From positions 2,728,001 to 2,792,000 of the forward strand of contig NZ_LN850107.1 in NCBI RefSeq assembly GCF_900070365.1: a stretch of 64,000 nt of DNA, written 5' to 3'. Below the pieces are notes generated by a model that made no database searches, was not told the origin of the DNA, and worked only from the letters and a program-made list of their open reading frames with translations. How positions within the stretch are numbered: position 1 is the first letter of the stretch; the number at the start of each line of letters is the position of its first letter. Below are positions 45,783-55,340 of the stretch, piece after piece. Both the position numbers and the translations under genes were made by a program. The DNA comes from Alloactinosynnema sp. L-07 (lineage in GTDB: Bacteria > Actinomycetota > Actinomycetes > Mycobacteriales > Pseudonocardiaceae).

Positions 45783-46901
45783 ATGCCCCTCATGGACCAC
45801 CCGTTCATCCCTGGCCTGGAATTGTCCCGCCGCTTCTACCACGAGGCAGTACGGCCACTGGTCCACGCCCACTTCGGGGACCTGCCCCACACAGCCGCAC
45901 GGCTCGGCGGCGGCTCGGAGGTCCTCGGATTCGACACCACCCGCTCCGCTGATCACGAATGGGGTCCACGCCTGCAGCTGTTCCTGCGCCGCCACGACGC
46001 CGACCGGCATGCCCACGACATCGTGACGGCGCTGAGCAATGAGCTGCCCAAGACGTTCTACGGCTACCCCACGAACTTCGCCTCCGCCGGAAACGACCAT
46101 ATTCGCCACATGGAGGTCACCGACGGACCGGTCTTCCACCGCGTCGACGTCACCAGCCTCGACGTCTGGCTCACCGCCAACCTCGGATTCGATCCGCGCG
46201 ACGGCATCACCACGCTCGACTGGCTTTCCACCCCCAGCCAGACCCTCGCCGAGGTCACCGCCGGAGCGGTCTTTCACGACCGAACAGGTGAACTCACCTC
46301 CGCTCGTTCCCATCTCAGCTGGTATCCAGAGCAGGTCTGGCGCTACGTCCTGGCCTGCCAATGGCAGCGGATCTCCCAAGAAGAGGCGTTCGTCGGGCGT
46401 TGCGGAGAAGTCGGCGACGAACTCGGCTCGGCCATCGTCGCCGCCCGCCTGGTACGCGACCTCATGCGCCTGAGCCTTCTGATGCACCGCCGCTACCCGC
46501 CCTACAGCAAATGGCTCGGCAGCGCCTTCGCCCAACTCCCCTGCGCCGCCACCATCACCCCGACGCTGACCGCAGCGCTCGCAGCCACCACCTGGCACGA
46601 CCGGGAAGGCCACCTCGCCACGGCATACTCGACCGTCGCGACGCTGCACAACCAACTCAGCCTGACCAAGCCGCTCGACCCCAACACTCGCCCTTACCAC
46701 GACCGGCCATTCCAGGTCTTGCACGCTGAGCGATTCAGCCAGGCACTCGTCGCCAGCATCACCGATCCCGAACTTCGCACTTTGCCGCTCACCGGGGCCG
46801 TTGACCAATTCGCCGACAACACCGACCTGCTCGGCGATCGCACAGCGACTCGCACCCTGACCGCAGGGCTCAGTCCCCCGAGTTCCGCAGCAAGCACCTG
46901 A
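45783..46901 (+). CDS. DUF4037 (nucleotidyltransferase-like) protein
   Basis: 372 residues. The order of motifs fits DUF4037: PLMDHPFIPGLELSRRFYHE, LGGGSEVLGFDTTRSADHEW (the nucleotidyltransferase-like Gly-Ser and Asp region), GPRLQLFLRRHDADRHAHDI, then helices WYPEQVWRYVLACQWQRISQ and LVRDLMRLSLLMHRRYPPYS with KWLGSAFAQLP. The biological role is unknown; it resembles aminoglycoside-type nucleotidyltransferases in fold. The frame opens at ATG 45783, with ATG 45792 as alternative; neither has a clear ribosome-binding site. It converges with the Tad operon. Confidence 0.85.
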   Translation: MPLMDHPFIPGLELSRRFYHEAVRPLVHAHFGDLPHTAARLGGGSEVLGFDTTRSADHEWGPRLQLFLRRHDADRHAHDIVTALSNELPKTFYGYPTNFASAGNDHIRHMEVTDGPVFHRVDVTSLDVWLTANLGFDPRDGITTLDWLSTPSQTLAEVTAGAVFHDRTGELTSARSHLSWYPEQVWRYVLACQWQRISQEEAFVGRCGEVGDELGSAIVAARLVRDLMRLSLLMHRRYPPYSKWLGSAFAQLPCAATITPTLTAALAATTWHDREGHLATAYSTVATLHNQLSLTKPLDPNTRPYHDRPFQVLHAERFSQALVASITDPELRTLPLTGAVDQFADNTDLLGDRTATRTLTAGLSPPSSAAST

Positions 46902-46963
46902 TCCGACCGAGGCCGGACAACACTGCCCGTCGGTTGCGGAACCGAAGCATGCAGGTACCGTCA

Positions 46964-47530
46964 TCACGCACCACCCACACTTCTGTTCCCGCCGTTCACC
47001 ACTTCAGAATTCGCGAACCCCAGGGAAACCGCGGTCACGCCGCGTTGCGGACGCGCGCTTCCCTGCCCGTGGACCGACATCGAGCCGATGCCGACCAGTC
47101 CCAGCAGTTGAGTTGATCGGGACGCGGTCACGGTGACCGTGACGGTGTCGCCGGTGACGCTCACCGTGCCGGTGGCGCCCACGGCCGCCAAATGGGCTTG
47201 AGCATCGGCGACAGCCTGCGCTGGAACCAGGCGAAGTGCTCCGGTTCCGCGGTAGGCGGTCAGGTCGATGGCCTGGGCACCGGCTCGGGCTGCGGCCTCG
47301 GCCTGGCCCGTGGCCCGAACCTTCGCCGCCAACGCGAGACCGCCATCAAGGGCAAGACCGGCCAACGCGAGGATTCCCGAGACGAGCACCACGACGAACG
47401 CGCTCACCTGGCCATCGTCGGCATGCCACCCGCGGCGTCGGGCACGCCACCACGCCGACGATCGACCGGATTCGATGCGGGGCCATCGGCGACTCACGGT
47501 TGCCCCCCGGAGACCAGCGTTGAACGCCAT
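46964..47530 (-). CDS. TadG-like pilus-assembly protein (Tad locus)
   Basis: 188 residues; a Flp pilus-assembly TadE/G-like protein. After a basic N-terminus comes [20 protein letters not shown], the TadG-type signal with one membrane helix, then [20 protein letters not shown] and a secreted C-terminal part. The start (47530) overlaps the end of the TadE-like gene by 37 bases. Last gene of the Tad operon in this window. Confidence 0.78.
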   Translation of the reverse strand: MAFNAGLRGATVSRRWPRIESGRSSAWWRARRRGWHADDGQVSAFVVVLVSGILALAGLALDGGLALAAKVRATGQAEAAARAGAQAIDLTAYRGTGALRLVPAQAVADAQAHLAAVGATGTVSVTGDTVTVTVTASRSTQLLGLVGIGSMSVHGQGSARPQRGVTAVSLGFANSEVVNGGNRSVGGA

Positions 47531-48024
47531 AGGTCGATGGGTTCGACAGCGGTGGCGGACAAGTATTTCCGGCCAGGGAATCCGACGATCAGTACGTCGC
47601 CGAAGTTGACGGCACAGGAGATCGTGACGCTCACCGTGCCGCCAGGCCGGATCTCGGAGGTGACGGTGTCCACGGTCAGCGACTCGCACGCCACTCCGGC
47701 TGAGGACAACGCACTCGCGGCGGTGGATTGCGCCGCCGCGGTCGCCGCGGCCGGGGTGCGTTCAATACTCGCCGCGCGGGCGGCCTGGTGCGCGGCCTCT
47801 TCCATGCGCAACCGGGCATCTACGCTCCGATGGATGACCACGGCGACGAACACGAGCAGCATGGCCAGCAGCGGCGCTACCAACGTCACTTCGGTTGCGA
47901 CGGAGCCCCGGTCGGTGCGCCAGATGGCCTGCCATCGGCCCCGGCGGGATTGGTTGCGTCGTCCCAGCGGTCGTCCCGCACCGCAGCGGGAACGTGGGGT
48001 GGTGGTCGGTTTGGTAGTAGTCAT
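47494..48024 (-). CDS. TadE-family pseudopilin-like protein
   Basis: 176 residues. [20 protein letters not shown] is the TadE motif (Glu five residues into the hydrophobic helix, as in type IV prepilins), followed by a helix with [20 protein letters not shown] and a small extracytoplasmic domain with two Cys that could form a disulfide. The start overlaps the previous gene's stop (ATGA). Confidence 0.85.
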   Translation of the reverse strand: MTTTKPTTTPRSRCGAGRPLGRRNQSRRGRWQAIWRTDRGSVATEVTLVAPLLAMLLVFVAVVIHRSVDARLRMEEAAHQAARAASIERTPAAATAAAQSTAASALSSAGVACESLTVDTVTSEIRPGGTVSVTISCAVNFGDVLIVGFPGRKYLSATAVEPIDLWRSTLVSGGQP

Positions 48025-48512
48025 GGCACCGGATCACCCGTCGCTGCGGAGATTGTCACGAACCGTTCGGCAGGACCGATCGCCTCGGCGTGGACTGGCA
48101 GCCGAAGGAACGGGACTACGGCCGAGGCTGTGCCGCTGACATGGACTGTGGCCGTGGTGGTGTCGCGATGGACCGAGACGTTGGGTGCGTCGAGCGGGCC
48201 GTTTGCAAGGTCGTCGAGCATCCGCCGAGCCGCTGCTGATCCTGCGGCGGCGGTCCCGTCCTGCGCGCGTGCGGCGGCGAGCCCTGCGGAGGCGGCGGCT
48301 TGTGCTATGTGAGTGGCGTGGGACCATAGCGCGAACTGCACGATTAGCAACAGCAGCAAGAGAAGCAGCGGCGTCACAAGCGCCAGTTCGGCGCTGACCG
48401 CGCCGCGGTCACTGACGAACACGGACCGCCAGGTGGCTGCTCGGATCAGCCGTGCCGGTCCGGTCGACGAGGTGGGTTCCCAAGGCGGAGTGGATGGTGG
48501 CGGAGTGAGCAT
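48021..48512 (-). CDS. TadE-family pseudopilin-like protein, second copy
   Basis: 163 residues. [20 protein letters not shown] is the TadE-type prepilin-like segment, then the helix [20 protein letters not shown] and an extracytoplasmic beta-rich tail. Paralogous to the next gene. Starts eight bases after the Flp-like pilin's stop. Confidence 0.85.
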   Translation of the reverse strand: MLTPPPSTPPWEPTSSTGPARLIRAATWRSVFVSDRGAVSAELALVTPLLLLLLLLIVQFALWSHATHIAQAAASAGLAAARAQDGTAAAGSAAARRMLDDLANGPLDAPNVSVHRDTTTATVHVSGTASAVVPFLRLPVHAEAIGPAERFVTISAATGDPVP

Positions 48513-48519
48513 GGTGCTC

Positions 48520-48717
48520 TCACAGCGTGATTCCGTCGGCTTTGGCCGACACCTTGGCGATGATGACAGCGATCACGGCAATAGCCGCGGCGACCAGTAG
48601 TGCGGTCACCAGGACCGTCTCGGTAGCGTATCCGGATTCGCTGTCGCCTCGCAGCAGGTTGATTCGAGTGCGGAGGTGTGTGTAGGCGACAGTCCATAGT
48701 GTCCAGATAGTTCGCAT
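48520..48717 (-). CDS. Flp-type pilin-like small protein
   Basis: 65 residues with a basic N-terminus and DSESGYATETVLVTALLVAA, a prepilin-like cleavage context (Gly before Tyr, Glu at about +5) leading into one hydrophobic helix, then KVSAKADGITL. Size and position directly after TadC suit the major Flp pilin of Gram-positive Tad loci. No prepilin peptidase gene is in the window. Confidence 0.75.
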   Translation of the reverse strand: MRTIWTLWTVAYTHLRTRINLLRGDSESGYATETVLVTALLVAAAIAVIAVIIAKVSAKADGITL

Positions 48718-48729
48718 GATTTCTCCATT

Positions 48730-49581
48730 TCAGAACGTGTTGAGGACTTGTGATATCGCTGGGTAACCGATGAAGACGAGGAAGCCGAGAAGCAGCGCGA
48801 CTACGGGGAGCGACATTCGTTCGGTGGCGGATTGCGAGTCCGCTTCGGCGTCGGAGGTCTGGCGGGTTCGCATGGCGGCTGCTTTGGCAGCCAGGGACTG
48901 GCGGACCCGGGCGCCCTCGGTGCCCGCCAGGCTGAGGGACGCGGCGAGTTCGGTGAGTTCTGCGACGTCGAGGTCGTCGCCGAGTCGGCGGAGTGTGTCC
49001 CAGGGGCTTGTCCGAGTCAGGCGGGCGCTGTCGAGTGCGCGGCGTATGCGGGAGAAGGTGGTTCCTCTGCCGATGACCGAGGCGTCGTTGAGGGCGGTTT
49101 CGACTCCCGCGCCGCCTGCGAGGGTGATCCAGACGAGGTCGAGGTAGGCGGACAGCGCGTGGCGTGTCTCCGCGCGGTGGGCCCGAGCTGTAGATCGCAC
49201 TCGGACGTCGGGCACGAGGAGTCCGATCGCTGCGAGCACGACGGATGCGGCGGTCGTAGACACCACCGCGATCTCGACGTCTGCCACTGCCAGCAGGAAT
49301 TGCAGGAGCCAGGGCGTCAGCAGACCGGACCCGGCGAACGTGATCTTGTACGTGAGGTGTCGGTCTATAGAGCGGCCGAGCAGGGTCAGGTCCCTGGTGA
49401 GCTGGCGGCTGGGCACCCCGGTCCCCCGCATGACGGCGGCCAGCCGACTTGTGGCATCAGCAGTTGGTCCTGTGCCCTGTGCCAGAAGGGCGGCGAGTCT
49501 TGGGCGCGGTGGAAATGCCCATGCCGCCAGCACCCACAGCCCTGCGCCGAAACCTGCTCCGAGCAGGACGATGCTGATCAT
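48730..49581 (-). CDS. tadC: TadC-type T2SS-F membrane protein
   Basis: 283-residue inner-membrane platform protein of the Tad pilus. Features are an N-terminal helix (VLLGAGFGAGLWVLAAWAFP), paired helices in the centre, the F-domain helix YLDLVWITLAGGAGVETALN, and a C-terminal helix (MSLPVVALLLGFLVFIGYPA). ATGA overlap with tadB. Confidence 0.88.
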   Translation of the reverse strand: MISIVLLGAGFGAGLWVLAAWAFPPRPRLAALLAQGTGPTADATSRLAAVMRGTGVPSRQLTRDLTLLGRSIDRHLTYKITFAGSGLLTPWLLQFLLAVADVEIAVVSTTAASVVLAAIGLLVPDVRVRSTARAHRAETRHALSAYLDLVWITLAGGAGVETALNDASVIGRGTTFSRIRRALDSARLTRTSPWDTLRRLGDDLDVAELTELAASLSLAGTEGARVRQSLAAKAAAMRTRQTSDAEADSQSATERMSLPVVALLLGFLVFIGYPAISQVLNTF

Positions 49582-50447
49582 GACGTCACCGTCTTGTCCG
49601 TGACTCGGCCCGACGTGGTGCTGGGGACCAGGACTCGGGAGGGTTCGGCGGTGGCGGCGATCTTGGCCAGCCAGGCGACTCCGGCCGCGAACAGGAGGCC
49701 GACGCTGGCGAGTACGAGTTGGCCGGTGGCGGTGTCGTAGGCCGACAGGTAGGGCCGGTTGAGGAGCACGAGGGCGACCGCGAACACGATCGTGGTGCCG
49801 ATGATGACCCGGACGGAGGTGCGAGTACGAGCGCGATCGGCGTGGACTCGCAACCTCATGGCGGCCTGCTCCCGCGCGGCCCCAGCCAGCGAACCGAGCA
49901 GGTCGGCCAGTTGGCGGGCCTGGCGCTGGGAAGCGAGGACAAGCGCGGCAACGACGAGGTCGGCCGCGGGGTCCGCGAGTTCGTCAGCCATCCGACGAAG
50001 CGCGTCGGGCAGCCGATCGCCAGCCTGGATACGGGCGGCCAGCGCAGTGACCTCGACGCGGATCGCGGCGGGTGCGAGCGGGGCGGTGGCGAGGATCGCC
50101 TGTTCCATGCCTGCGGCGGCGGACATGGTGTCGCGCAGCATCTCCGTCCAGCTGGCGATACCCTCGACTCTGCCCATCCGCCGCTGGTGGCGACGGTCAG
50201 GTCCAAGTATCTCGGGCAGCGCACACATCGCGGCAGCCGCCAGGACTCCAGCGACGACCCAGCCGGTGACCAGCCAGGTCAACGCACCGATGCCGGCGGT
50301 CACGGCAGATCGCACTCGGACTTGGCGGCTGGTCTGCGGGAGCCGAACCTTGGTCTTACCCCGCCAGCCGGCAACGATCAGCAGCACGCCGATCCCGACC
50401 CCGCCGCCGAGCACGGCGGACAGCAAGGCCGGGTTCACGGCGTCCAC
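49578..50447 (-). CDS. tadB: TadB-type T2SS-F membrane protein
   Basis: 289 residues; second platform protein of the Tad system. GVGIGVLLIVAGW and GIGALTWLVTGWVVAGVLAA are membrane helices; IASWTEMLRDTMSAAAGMEQ and LADPAADLVVAALVLASQRQ belong to the F domain, and two helices close the protein. GTG 50447 lies inside the end of the ATPase gene, so translation is coupled. Confidence 0.88.
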   Translation of the reverse strand: MDAVNPALLSAVLGGGVGIGVLLIVAGWRGKTKVRLPQTSRQVRVRSAVTAGIGALTWLVTGWVVAGVLAAAAMCALPEILGPDRRHQRRMGRVEGIASWTEMLRDTMSAAAGMEQAILATAPLAPAAIRVEVTALAARIQAGDRLPDALRRMADELADPAADLVVAALVLASQRQARQLADLLGSLAGAAREQAAMRLRVHADRARTRTSVRVIIGTTIVFAVALVLLNRPYLSAYDTATGQLVLASVGLLFAAGVAWLAKIAATAEPSRVLVPSTTSGRVTDKTVTS

Positions 50448-51814
50448 CAGCCATCGGGCTTGAAAGCGATGGCAGGGTCGAGGCCTGCGGCGGTGAGGTC
50501 GTCGAGGGTGTCGGCGCGGAGTGCGCCGCGGACTGGACGCGCTCGGCGATCAGTGCCTGGCCGGTACACCTCGTTGGAGACGACCTGCGGCCCGTCGGCG
50601 CCGACCACCTCGCGAACCGACGAGACCAGCCGCGTGCCGTTGACGCGGTCGAGGTGGACGACGAAGTGCACGGCGCCCGCGATGAGCAGGTTGGTCGCCT
50701 CGAGCGGGAGTCGCTCGGGTGATTGGGCGGCGTAGGAGGCCAAGCGGGTGAAGGCGATCTGGGAGCTGGAGGCGTGCAGGGTGGCCATGGAGCCGTCATT
50801 GCCTTGGGACATGGCGTTGCACATGGGGATGACCTCGGGGCCGCGGATCTCGCCGACGATCACGCGGTCGGGGCTCATCCGCAGTGCCCATCGCACGAGG
50901 TCGGCCTGGGAGACCGCGCCTTCGCCTTCGATGTTGGGTTCGCGGGCCTGCAGGGCGGTGACGTCGAGGTGGGCTGGGTCGCGGTCGAGGGCGAGTTCGA
51001 AGGCGTCCTCGATGGTGACGATCCGCTCCATCGGATCCATTTCGGCGGCCAACGCGCGCAGCAGGGTGGTCTTGCCGACCCCGGTGCCGCCGGTGATCAG
51101 CACGTTCTTACGGGCGCGGACGGCCGCAGCGAGGAAGGCGTGCAGGCCGGCGTCGATGGTGCCGCGTTGCTGCAGTTCGGCGAGGGTGACGGTGAGGTAG
51201 CCGTGGCGGCGGATCGACAGGGCGGTGACGGCTCCGGCGGTCAGGCCCAACACGGCAAACAACCGTGCCCCGCCGGGAAGTTGGAGGTTGACCGCGGGGT
51301 TGCCCTGGTCGAAGCGCCGTTCCTGGCTGGAGGCGCGCGCGGCCCAGGTGCGCACGAGGTCGGTCAGGTCGTCGTTCGACGCGGCGATCGGGGCGACCTG
51401 GGCGCGGCGGCCGTCGACGTACTGGACGATCACCTGGTCCCACCTGTTGACGTTGACCGTCTCGACCGTTGGGTCGTCGAGCAGTGGCTGCAGCCCGGAT
51501 AGGCCGCACAGTTCGTCGAGGACCTGGGTAACGACCTGCCGTTCGGTAGCGTTGGCGAGCAGCGGGCGGTTGGCGATCAGCGCGCGTTCGCTGTGGGTCT
51601 GGACGGCGTCGGTGAGGATCTTCTTCGCCAGGTCTCGGCGCTCATCGGCGGACATCGTGGGGCCGCCGCGTTGGTGGGTCTCGATTCGGCCGGGGAGTTC
51701 CGCGGCCAGCGTGTCGAGCAGGTACCGGCGCAGCCGGGCCATAGCAGCGTGGTCGCTGTGTTCGACGGGCAGTTGGCGTGGGCGCTGCGGTGTCGGAAGC
51801 GGGTGGATGGTCAT
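50435..51814 (-). CDS. tadA: TadA/CpaF-family pilus ATPase
   Basis: 459-residue secretion ATPase that drives pilus assembly. Motifs: VLITGGTGVGKTTLLRALAA (Walker A), RIVTIEDAFELALDRDPAHL (Asp box), ALRMSPDRVIVGEIRGPEVI (Walker B with GEIRG) and a His box MSQGNDGSMATLHASSS. The N-terminal helical domain is typical of CpaF. Coupled by ATGA to the TadZ gene upstream. Confidence 0.95.
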   Translation of the reverse strand: MTIHPLPTPQRPRQLPVEHSDHAAMARLRRYLLDTLAAELPGRIETHQRGGPTMSADERRDLAKKILTDAVQTHSERALIANRPLLANATERQVVTQVLDELCGLSGLQPLLDDPTVETVNVNRWDQVIVQYVDGRRAQVAPIAASNDDLTDLVRTWAARASSQERRFDQGNPAVNLQLPGGARLFAVLGLTAGAVTALSIRRHGYLTVTLAELQQRGTIDAGLHAFLAAAVRARKNVLITGGTGVGKTTLLRALAAEMDPMERIVTIEDAFELALDRDPAHLDVTALQAREPNIEGEGAVSQADLVRWALRMSPDRVIVGEIRGPEVIPMCNAMSQGNDGSMATLHASSSQIAFTRLASYAAQSPERLPLEATNLLIAGAVHFVVHLDRVNGTRLVSSVREVVGADGPQVVSNEVYRPGTDRRARPVRGALRADTLDDLTAAGLDPAIAFKPDGWWTP

Positions 51815-52653
51815 GACGCGGCTCCCGTCTCTGCGGGGGCTGGCGCGGGTCGCATCCCGCTCGCCGAGATCAGTCTGGGCGGCAGGCCGAGAACGGGTGC
51901 GGTCAGCTTGAGTTGGCCCGACGAGGGTGGGTTGATGGGCAGCGCGGAGCGAAGCACCAGCGCGACGTTGTGGGCGAAGCGGCCCAGCGCCGTGCGAGTC
52001 GGCTCGCGACGCGTCCGCCAGCGGGGAGTCGGCCTGCCGCAGAAGAGCGCGGCGCCGACCTCGTCGTGGGGGATGTGGCCGAGTGGCGGCACGCCGAGGG
52101 TTCGTTCGACTTCGTCGACTGAGTAGCCCTCACCGGCGAGCAGCAGGAGCGGCCGGGGTGACCAGCGGGCGATCGCCGCCAGTCGCGGGGCGAGGTGGGC
52201 CAGTTCGTCGCCGCGGGAGCCGGTGATCAGGACCATCGCGTCCGACGAGCCGATCATCGGCATGACCGGTGAGTCCGATTCGACTCGGCCGCAGTCGAGC
52301 ACCACGACGGTGCCCGGCTGGTCAGCGGCCATCCGAATCGACCCCGGTGGCAGCACGGCCAGAGTGGCCCGCGCGGCGTCCGCGTTCGCTGGTGCGGTCA
52401 CCACCCCGACGTCACGCGGGAGCATCCAAGCGTGCGCCCACGGCAATGCTGGGTCCGCGCCCGATCGAGCCGCCGCGGTCAGACCGGCCAAGCCGGTGGG
52501 CGGTAGCCCGAAGCGAGTTGCCACGTCGCCGCCGGAGGGGTCTGCCTCGATGAGCAGGCGGCGCACCACATTCGGCCAGCACGCAGCCAGGCCAAGCGCG
52601 AGAGTCGTTACTCCGGGCGCTCCTTTCACGGAAATCACGCTCACCAACATCAC
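51811..52653 (-). CDS. TadZ/CpaE-like ParA-family protein
   Basis: 280 residues; localisation ATPase of Tad systems. The deviant Walker A VISVKGAPGVTTLALGLAAC lacks the usual Lys-Ser/Thr pairing (GAPGVTT); LIEADPSGGDVATRFGLPPT and VVVLDCGRVESDSP follow as in MinD/ParA proteins. Start is GTG 52653 or the next codon ATG 52650, with AAGGGAG just ahead; the latter is better spaced. Overlaps the SAF-domain gene's stop. Confidence 0.85.
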   Translation of the reverse strand: MMLVSVISVKGAPGVTTLALGLAACWPNVVRRLLIEADPSGGDVATRFGLPPTGLAGLTAAARSGADPALPWAHAWMLPRDVGVVTAPANADAARATLAVLPPGSIRMAADQPGTVVVLDCGRVESDSPVMPMIGSSDAMVLITGSRGDELAHLAPRLAAIARWSPRPLLLLAGEGYSVDEVERTLGVPPLGHIPHDEVGAALFCGRPTPRWRTRREPTRTALGRFAHNVALVLRSALPINPPSSGQLKLTAPVLGLPPRLISASGMRPAPAPAETGAAS

Positions 52654-53330
52654 TGATCTCCCTTCGCCAAGAGCACGAGCGCCACCCGGCCGACCGGTAT
52701 CGCTGCCACCTCCAGTGCTTGCGTCCGCGGCAACTGCACCGACACGACCGTGGTCGACTCCCCCGCAGAGGAACCGACGCCCGTGACCACGCCCGCCCAG
52801 GCAGGACTTGGTGCGCCCTGGGCGATGGGGGTGGCGACGACGGAGACCTTCGCCCCCGGCGCGACTTCAGGCGGGTACTGGCCGTCTTTCAGGCTCAGCG
52901 CGGCGATTGCGTGTCCGGCTGCGGGAACCATCGATGGGCCGACCGTGTCCTGGGTGAGGAGGGCACCGGCGGGCAGGCTGGTGGCCATCGCTTCGCCGAT
53001 CAGGTCCGCTGAGCGGCTGGCCGGGATGACGGGCACCCGGTCGTCGACCGCGACCTCGACCACCGCTAGGTCCCGGAGATCGAGCACATGGCCGACCGCC
53101 ACGGGCCTGGCCAGCGCCAAGACCTCGGTCCGGGTATCTGAGCTGGCGAACACCGTCAGGAATCCGGCCGCACATCCGGCGACCAGCACCGCGCCCAATG
53201 CCAGGTGCGGCACGCTGCGTCCACGCGAGAACCGCATCCGGAGGCGGCGGGCTCGGGTGTTGCCGCTCAGCCACGGTGGCTCCGGTTCAGCCGCGAGGTC
53301 GGTGTCGGTCCGGATTGTCGTTGAGCTCAT
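52650..53330 (-). CDS. SAF-domain CpaB/RcpC-like protein
   Basis: 226 residues. A cytosolic basic tail, one membrane helix (LALGAVLVAGCAAGFLTVFA), then an SAF domain: LALARPVAVGHVLDLRDLAV, LIGEAMATSLPAGALLTQDT, as in CpaB/RcpC and FlgA. It is probably the first gene of the main Tad operon, with the ATGA chain starting here. Confidence 0.85.
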   Translation of the reverse strand: MSSTTIRTDTDLAAEPEPPWLSGNTRARRLRMRFSRGRSVPHLALGAVLVAGCAAGFLTVFASSDTRTEVLALARPVAVGHVLDLRDLAVVEVAVDDRVPVIPASRSADLIGEAMATSLPAGALLTQDTVGPSMVPAAGHAIAALSLKDGQYPPEVAPGAKVSVVATPIAQGAPSPAWAGVVTGVGSSAGESTTVVSVQLPRTQALEVAAIPVGRVALVLLAKGDQ

Positions 53331-53401
53331 GATCGCCTCCAGGCAAAGCGGTAGCGCGCCGCGTCGCGGAATTCGCTAAAGCGGACAGGGAATACGGGGT
53401 T

Positions 53402-54196
53402 TCAGCGGCCGCGGACGAGGGCCTGCACTTCGTTGACCCTCAGCCCGGTCGCCGCCGAGGTGATCAGGTCGGGAAACGATCCACTTTGGCCTGCCGCGGA
53501 CCAATTGACCTTCCACCGCACGGTCGCGGCGACCGGGAAGGTCAAGTCGGGTTGGAGTGCCGACGAGGTGGTGTAGGTGTGCCCGCAGTCGGGCGAGGAC
53601 GTCCCCGGGTCAGCGCCGACTCGGTACGGCGTTCCCGGTCCGGCACAGGACACGGCATGTCCGTCGCCCATCGACCATTCGACAGCGGTTGGGGTGGCAA
53701 TCGCGGTCGCCGTCACCCCGGGAACCGAGACCGACGCCGCGACCGGCGCCCAGTCCCGCAACCACAGCCAGGTCGGCAGATGAACCAACTGCGCGCTCGC
53801 CGGACTGGAACCGATCACCGGCGCCGGAAGCCGGAGCCGATCCCGCGCCACCACGGCGACCGCCGCGGCGTCGACGGCCAACGGCGGGCCGTCAACCGAC
53901 CCGAACGCGACCTGGCCGCCGCAGGCGAACTCGCGCCACGCAGCCTGCTCGGCTGGATCCGTCAACCCCGACGGAACTGACGGAACACACGGCGAAACAG
54001 GTTCAGGAGCGTTCAGAACCGGGTGAGGACCAGGAACCGAAGTGCCGACCGACTTCGTCGTGGCGCTGGACCCAGCGGCGACATCGCACCCCGATCCGTG
54101 ACAGGTCACCTCACCCCACCCGTCATCGGCCAGCGCAGTGCCGGGAACAAGCAGCATCACGCCGACTGCAGCAGCGGCGACGTCGCGCGTCAGCAT
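53402..54196 (-). CDS. Secreted hypothetical protein of the Tad locus
   Basis: 264 residues with a signal peptide (LTRDVAAAAVGVMLLVPGTALA, cleavage near ALADDG). The mature part carries several Cys pairs (CHGSGCD, CVPSVPSG), a helical DPAEQAAWREFACGGQ and a beta-rich C-terminal half (TAIATPTAVEWSMGDGHAVS, CAGPGTPYRVG) resembling PKD-like or surface folds. A partner of this type often sits beside actinobacterial Tad genes; its role is not known. Overlaps the lipoprotein gene by seven bases. Confidence 0.7.
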   Translation of the reverse strand: MLTRDVAAAAVGVMLLVPGTALADDGWGEVTCHGSGCDVAAGSSATTKSVGTSVPGPHPVLNAPEPVSPCVPSVPSGLTDPAEQAAWREFACGGQVAFGSVDGPPLAVDAAAVAVVARDRLRLPAPVIGSSPASAQLVHLPTWLWLRDWAPVAASVSVPGVTATAIATPTAVEWSMGDGHAVSCAGPGTPYRVGADPGTSSPDCGHTYTTSSALQPDLTFPVAATVRWKVNWSAAGQSGSFPDLITSAATGLRVNEVQALVRGR

Positions 54197-54717
54197 GTCC
54201 CCACCGCCCTGACCGTGAACTCCCGAACCTTCCAGGCACCCTCCGCGCGAACCAGTTCCGCAGTGATCGCTCGGCGGCCACCAGGACGGTCATCGGCGAG
54301 CGCCCCTGTGTCGGCTCGATACTTCAGCCAGTCGGAGCTGTCGCCGCAGTCCTCGACCCGGATCATGTCCCGATCCCCGGTCGGGTCCTGTGAGGACACC
54401 CGCGGGTTGTGTGTCGGGCGGCCCTTCGTGACCACTCCCTTCTCCTTGTCCCGGCGAAGTGCGTCTGTGATCACCGAGAGCGCGGGGCCAGTCGCGTGAT
54501 CGGTCAACCGCGGCGATTGCCAGTTCGACGTGGTCGCCGCGTCGGCGAAATCGCTCCACATGGCCACGTACGACTCGATCGCCTGCTCGCCTGCCGAGGC
54601 GGTGGTCGTGGACGGTGCACTGGTCGGCGCGTTCGGTGTCGCTCTCTGCGTGCATCCACCGAGGTGCATCGCGACGATCACGAGCGTGAAGCGGGCAGAG
54701 TGTCCGATGATTCCCAC
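54190..54717 (-). CDS. Putative lipoprotein upstream of the Tad genes
   Basis: 175 residues. A short hydrophobic N-terminus ends in a lipobox-like MHLGGC; the mature part starts with a Thr/Ser/Pro-rich linker, then EQAIESYVAMWSDFADAATT and a small alpha/beta domain resembling NTF2-like lipoproteins (AITAELVRAEGAWKVREFTV). Co-transcribed with the secreted gene downstream. Confidence 0.72.
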   Translation of the reverse strand: MGIIGHSARFTLVIVAMHLGGCTQRATPNAPTSAPSTTTASAGEQAIESYVAMWSDFADAATTSNWQSPRLTDHATGPALSVITDALRRDKEKGVVTKGRPTHNPRVSSQDPTGDRDMIRVEDCGDSSDWLKYRADTGALADDRPGGRRAITAELVRAEGAWKVREFTVRAVGTC

Positions 54718-54755
54718 GCTGACTCCTTACCGAGGCTCGTCTCGACGATATGGCC

Positions 54756-55133
54756 CTAGCTGGTGGGTTGGCTGGCCGCGCACACCCGACGGCCGCTGGG
54801 AGAGATCAGGACGCGTGGAGTCACAGGCACGAAGTAGGCGTTGACCACGACGGTCGCGCCGTCCCGCCAGAACGGGTGGTTCTCCCACGGCTCGATGCAG
54901 CCGATGTGACTCGCACCATTGCTCCAGTGGACCTGGATCATGATGTGGTTGTAGCCGCAATGGAAGTAGCGCGAAGTCGTCCCGTGCGAGTCCCCGGGCG
55001 TGATGTAGAAACCGCACTTCCACTGCGTGCCCGCTCTGGCATCGGGTGTCGCAGTCGCCTGGTCAGGCGCTCCGAGCACGCTGGCGGCGGCGGTGACCGC
55101 GACGAGCAGGACGCGGATGCGATTGCTTCTCAT
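54756..55133 (-). CDS. DUF6355-like secreted protein
   Basis: 125 residues from ATG 55133. A signal peptide (IRVLLVAVTAAASVLGAP) is followed by a compact Cys-rich domain (WKCGFYITPGDSHGTTSRYF, HCGYNHIMIQVHW, HIGCIEPWENHPFW, VCAAS), which matches the DUF6355 pattern sometimes labelled natural-product biosynthesis. The function is unknown. Divergent from the XRE-NB-ARC regulator, so the 200 bases between hold both promoters. Confidence 0.75.
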   Translation of the reverse strand: MRSNRIRVLLVAVTAAASVLGAPDQATATPDARAGTQWKCGFYITPGDSHGTTSRYFHCGYNHIMIQVHWSNGASHIGCIEPWENHPFWRDGATVVVNAYFVPVTPRVLISPSGRRVCAASQPTS

Positions 55134-55340
55134 GATTTCTCCCATTTGTGACCGAATACGGTGGGTGAAACCGTCGAGTTGGTTTCGCCCTATCAGGTGA
55201 ACCTCCCGCAGATTCGAGTTCTCGCCTGCGGCGGCTCCGCGATCCCGCTTAGCCTTCTCTGAAGGGGTGCGGACCGTTGTTGGACTTGTTTCCAGTTTCG
55301 GAAGGTCCGCAGGAAATTGGTAGGGGGGAGGTGTCTTCAC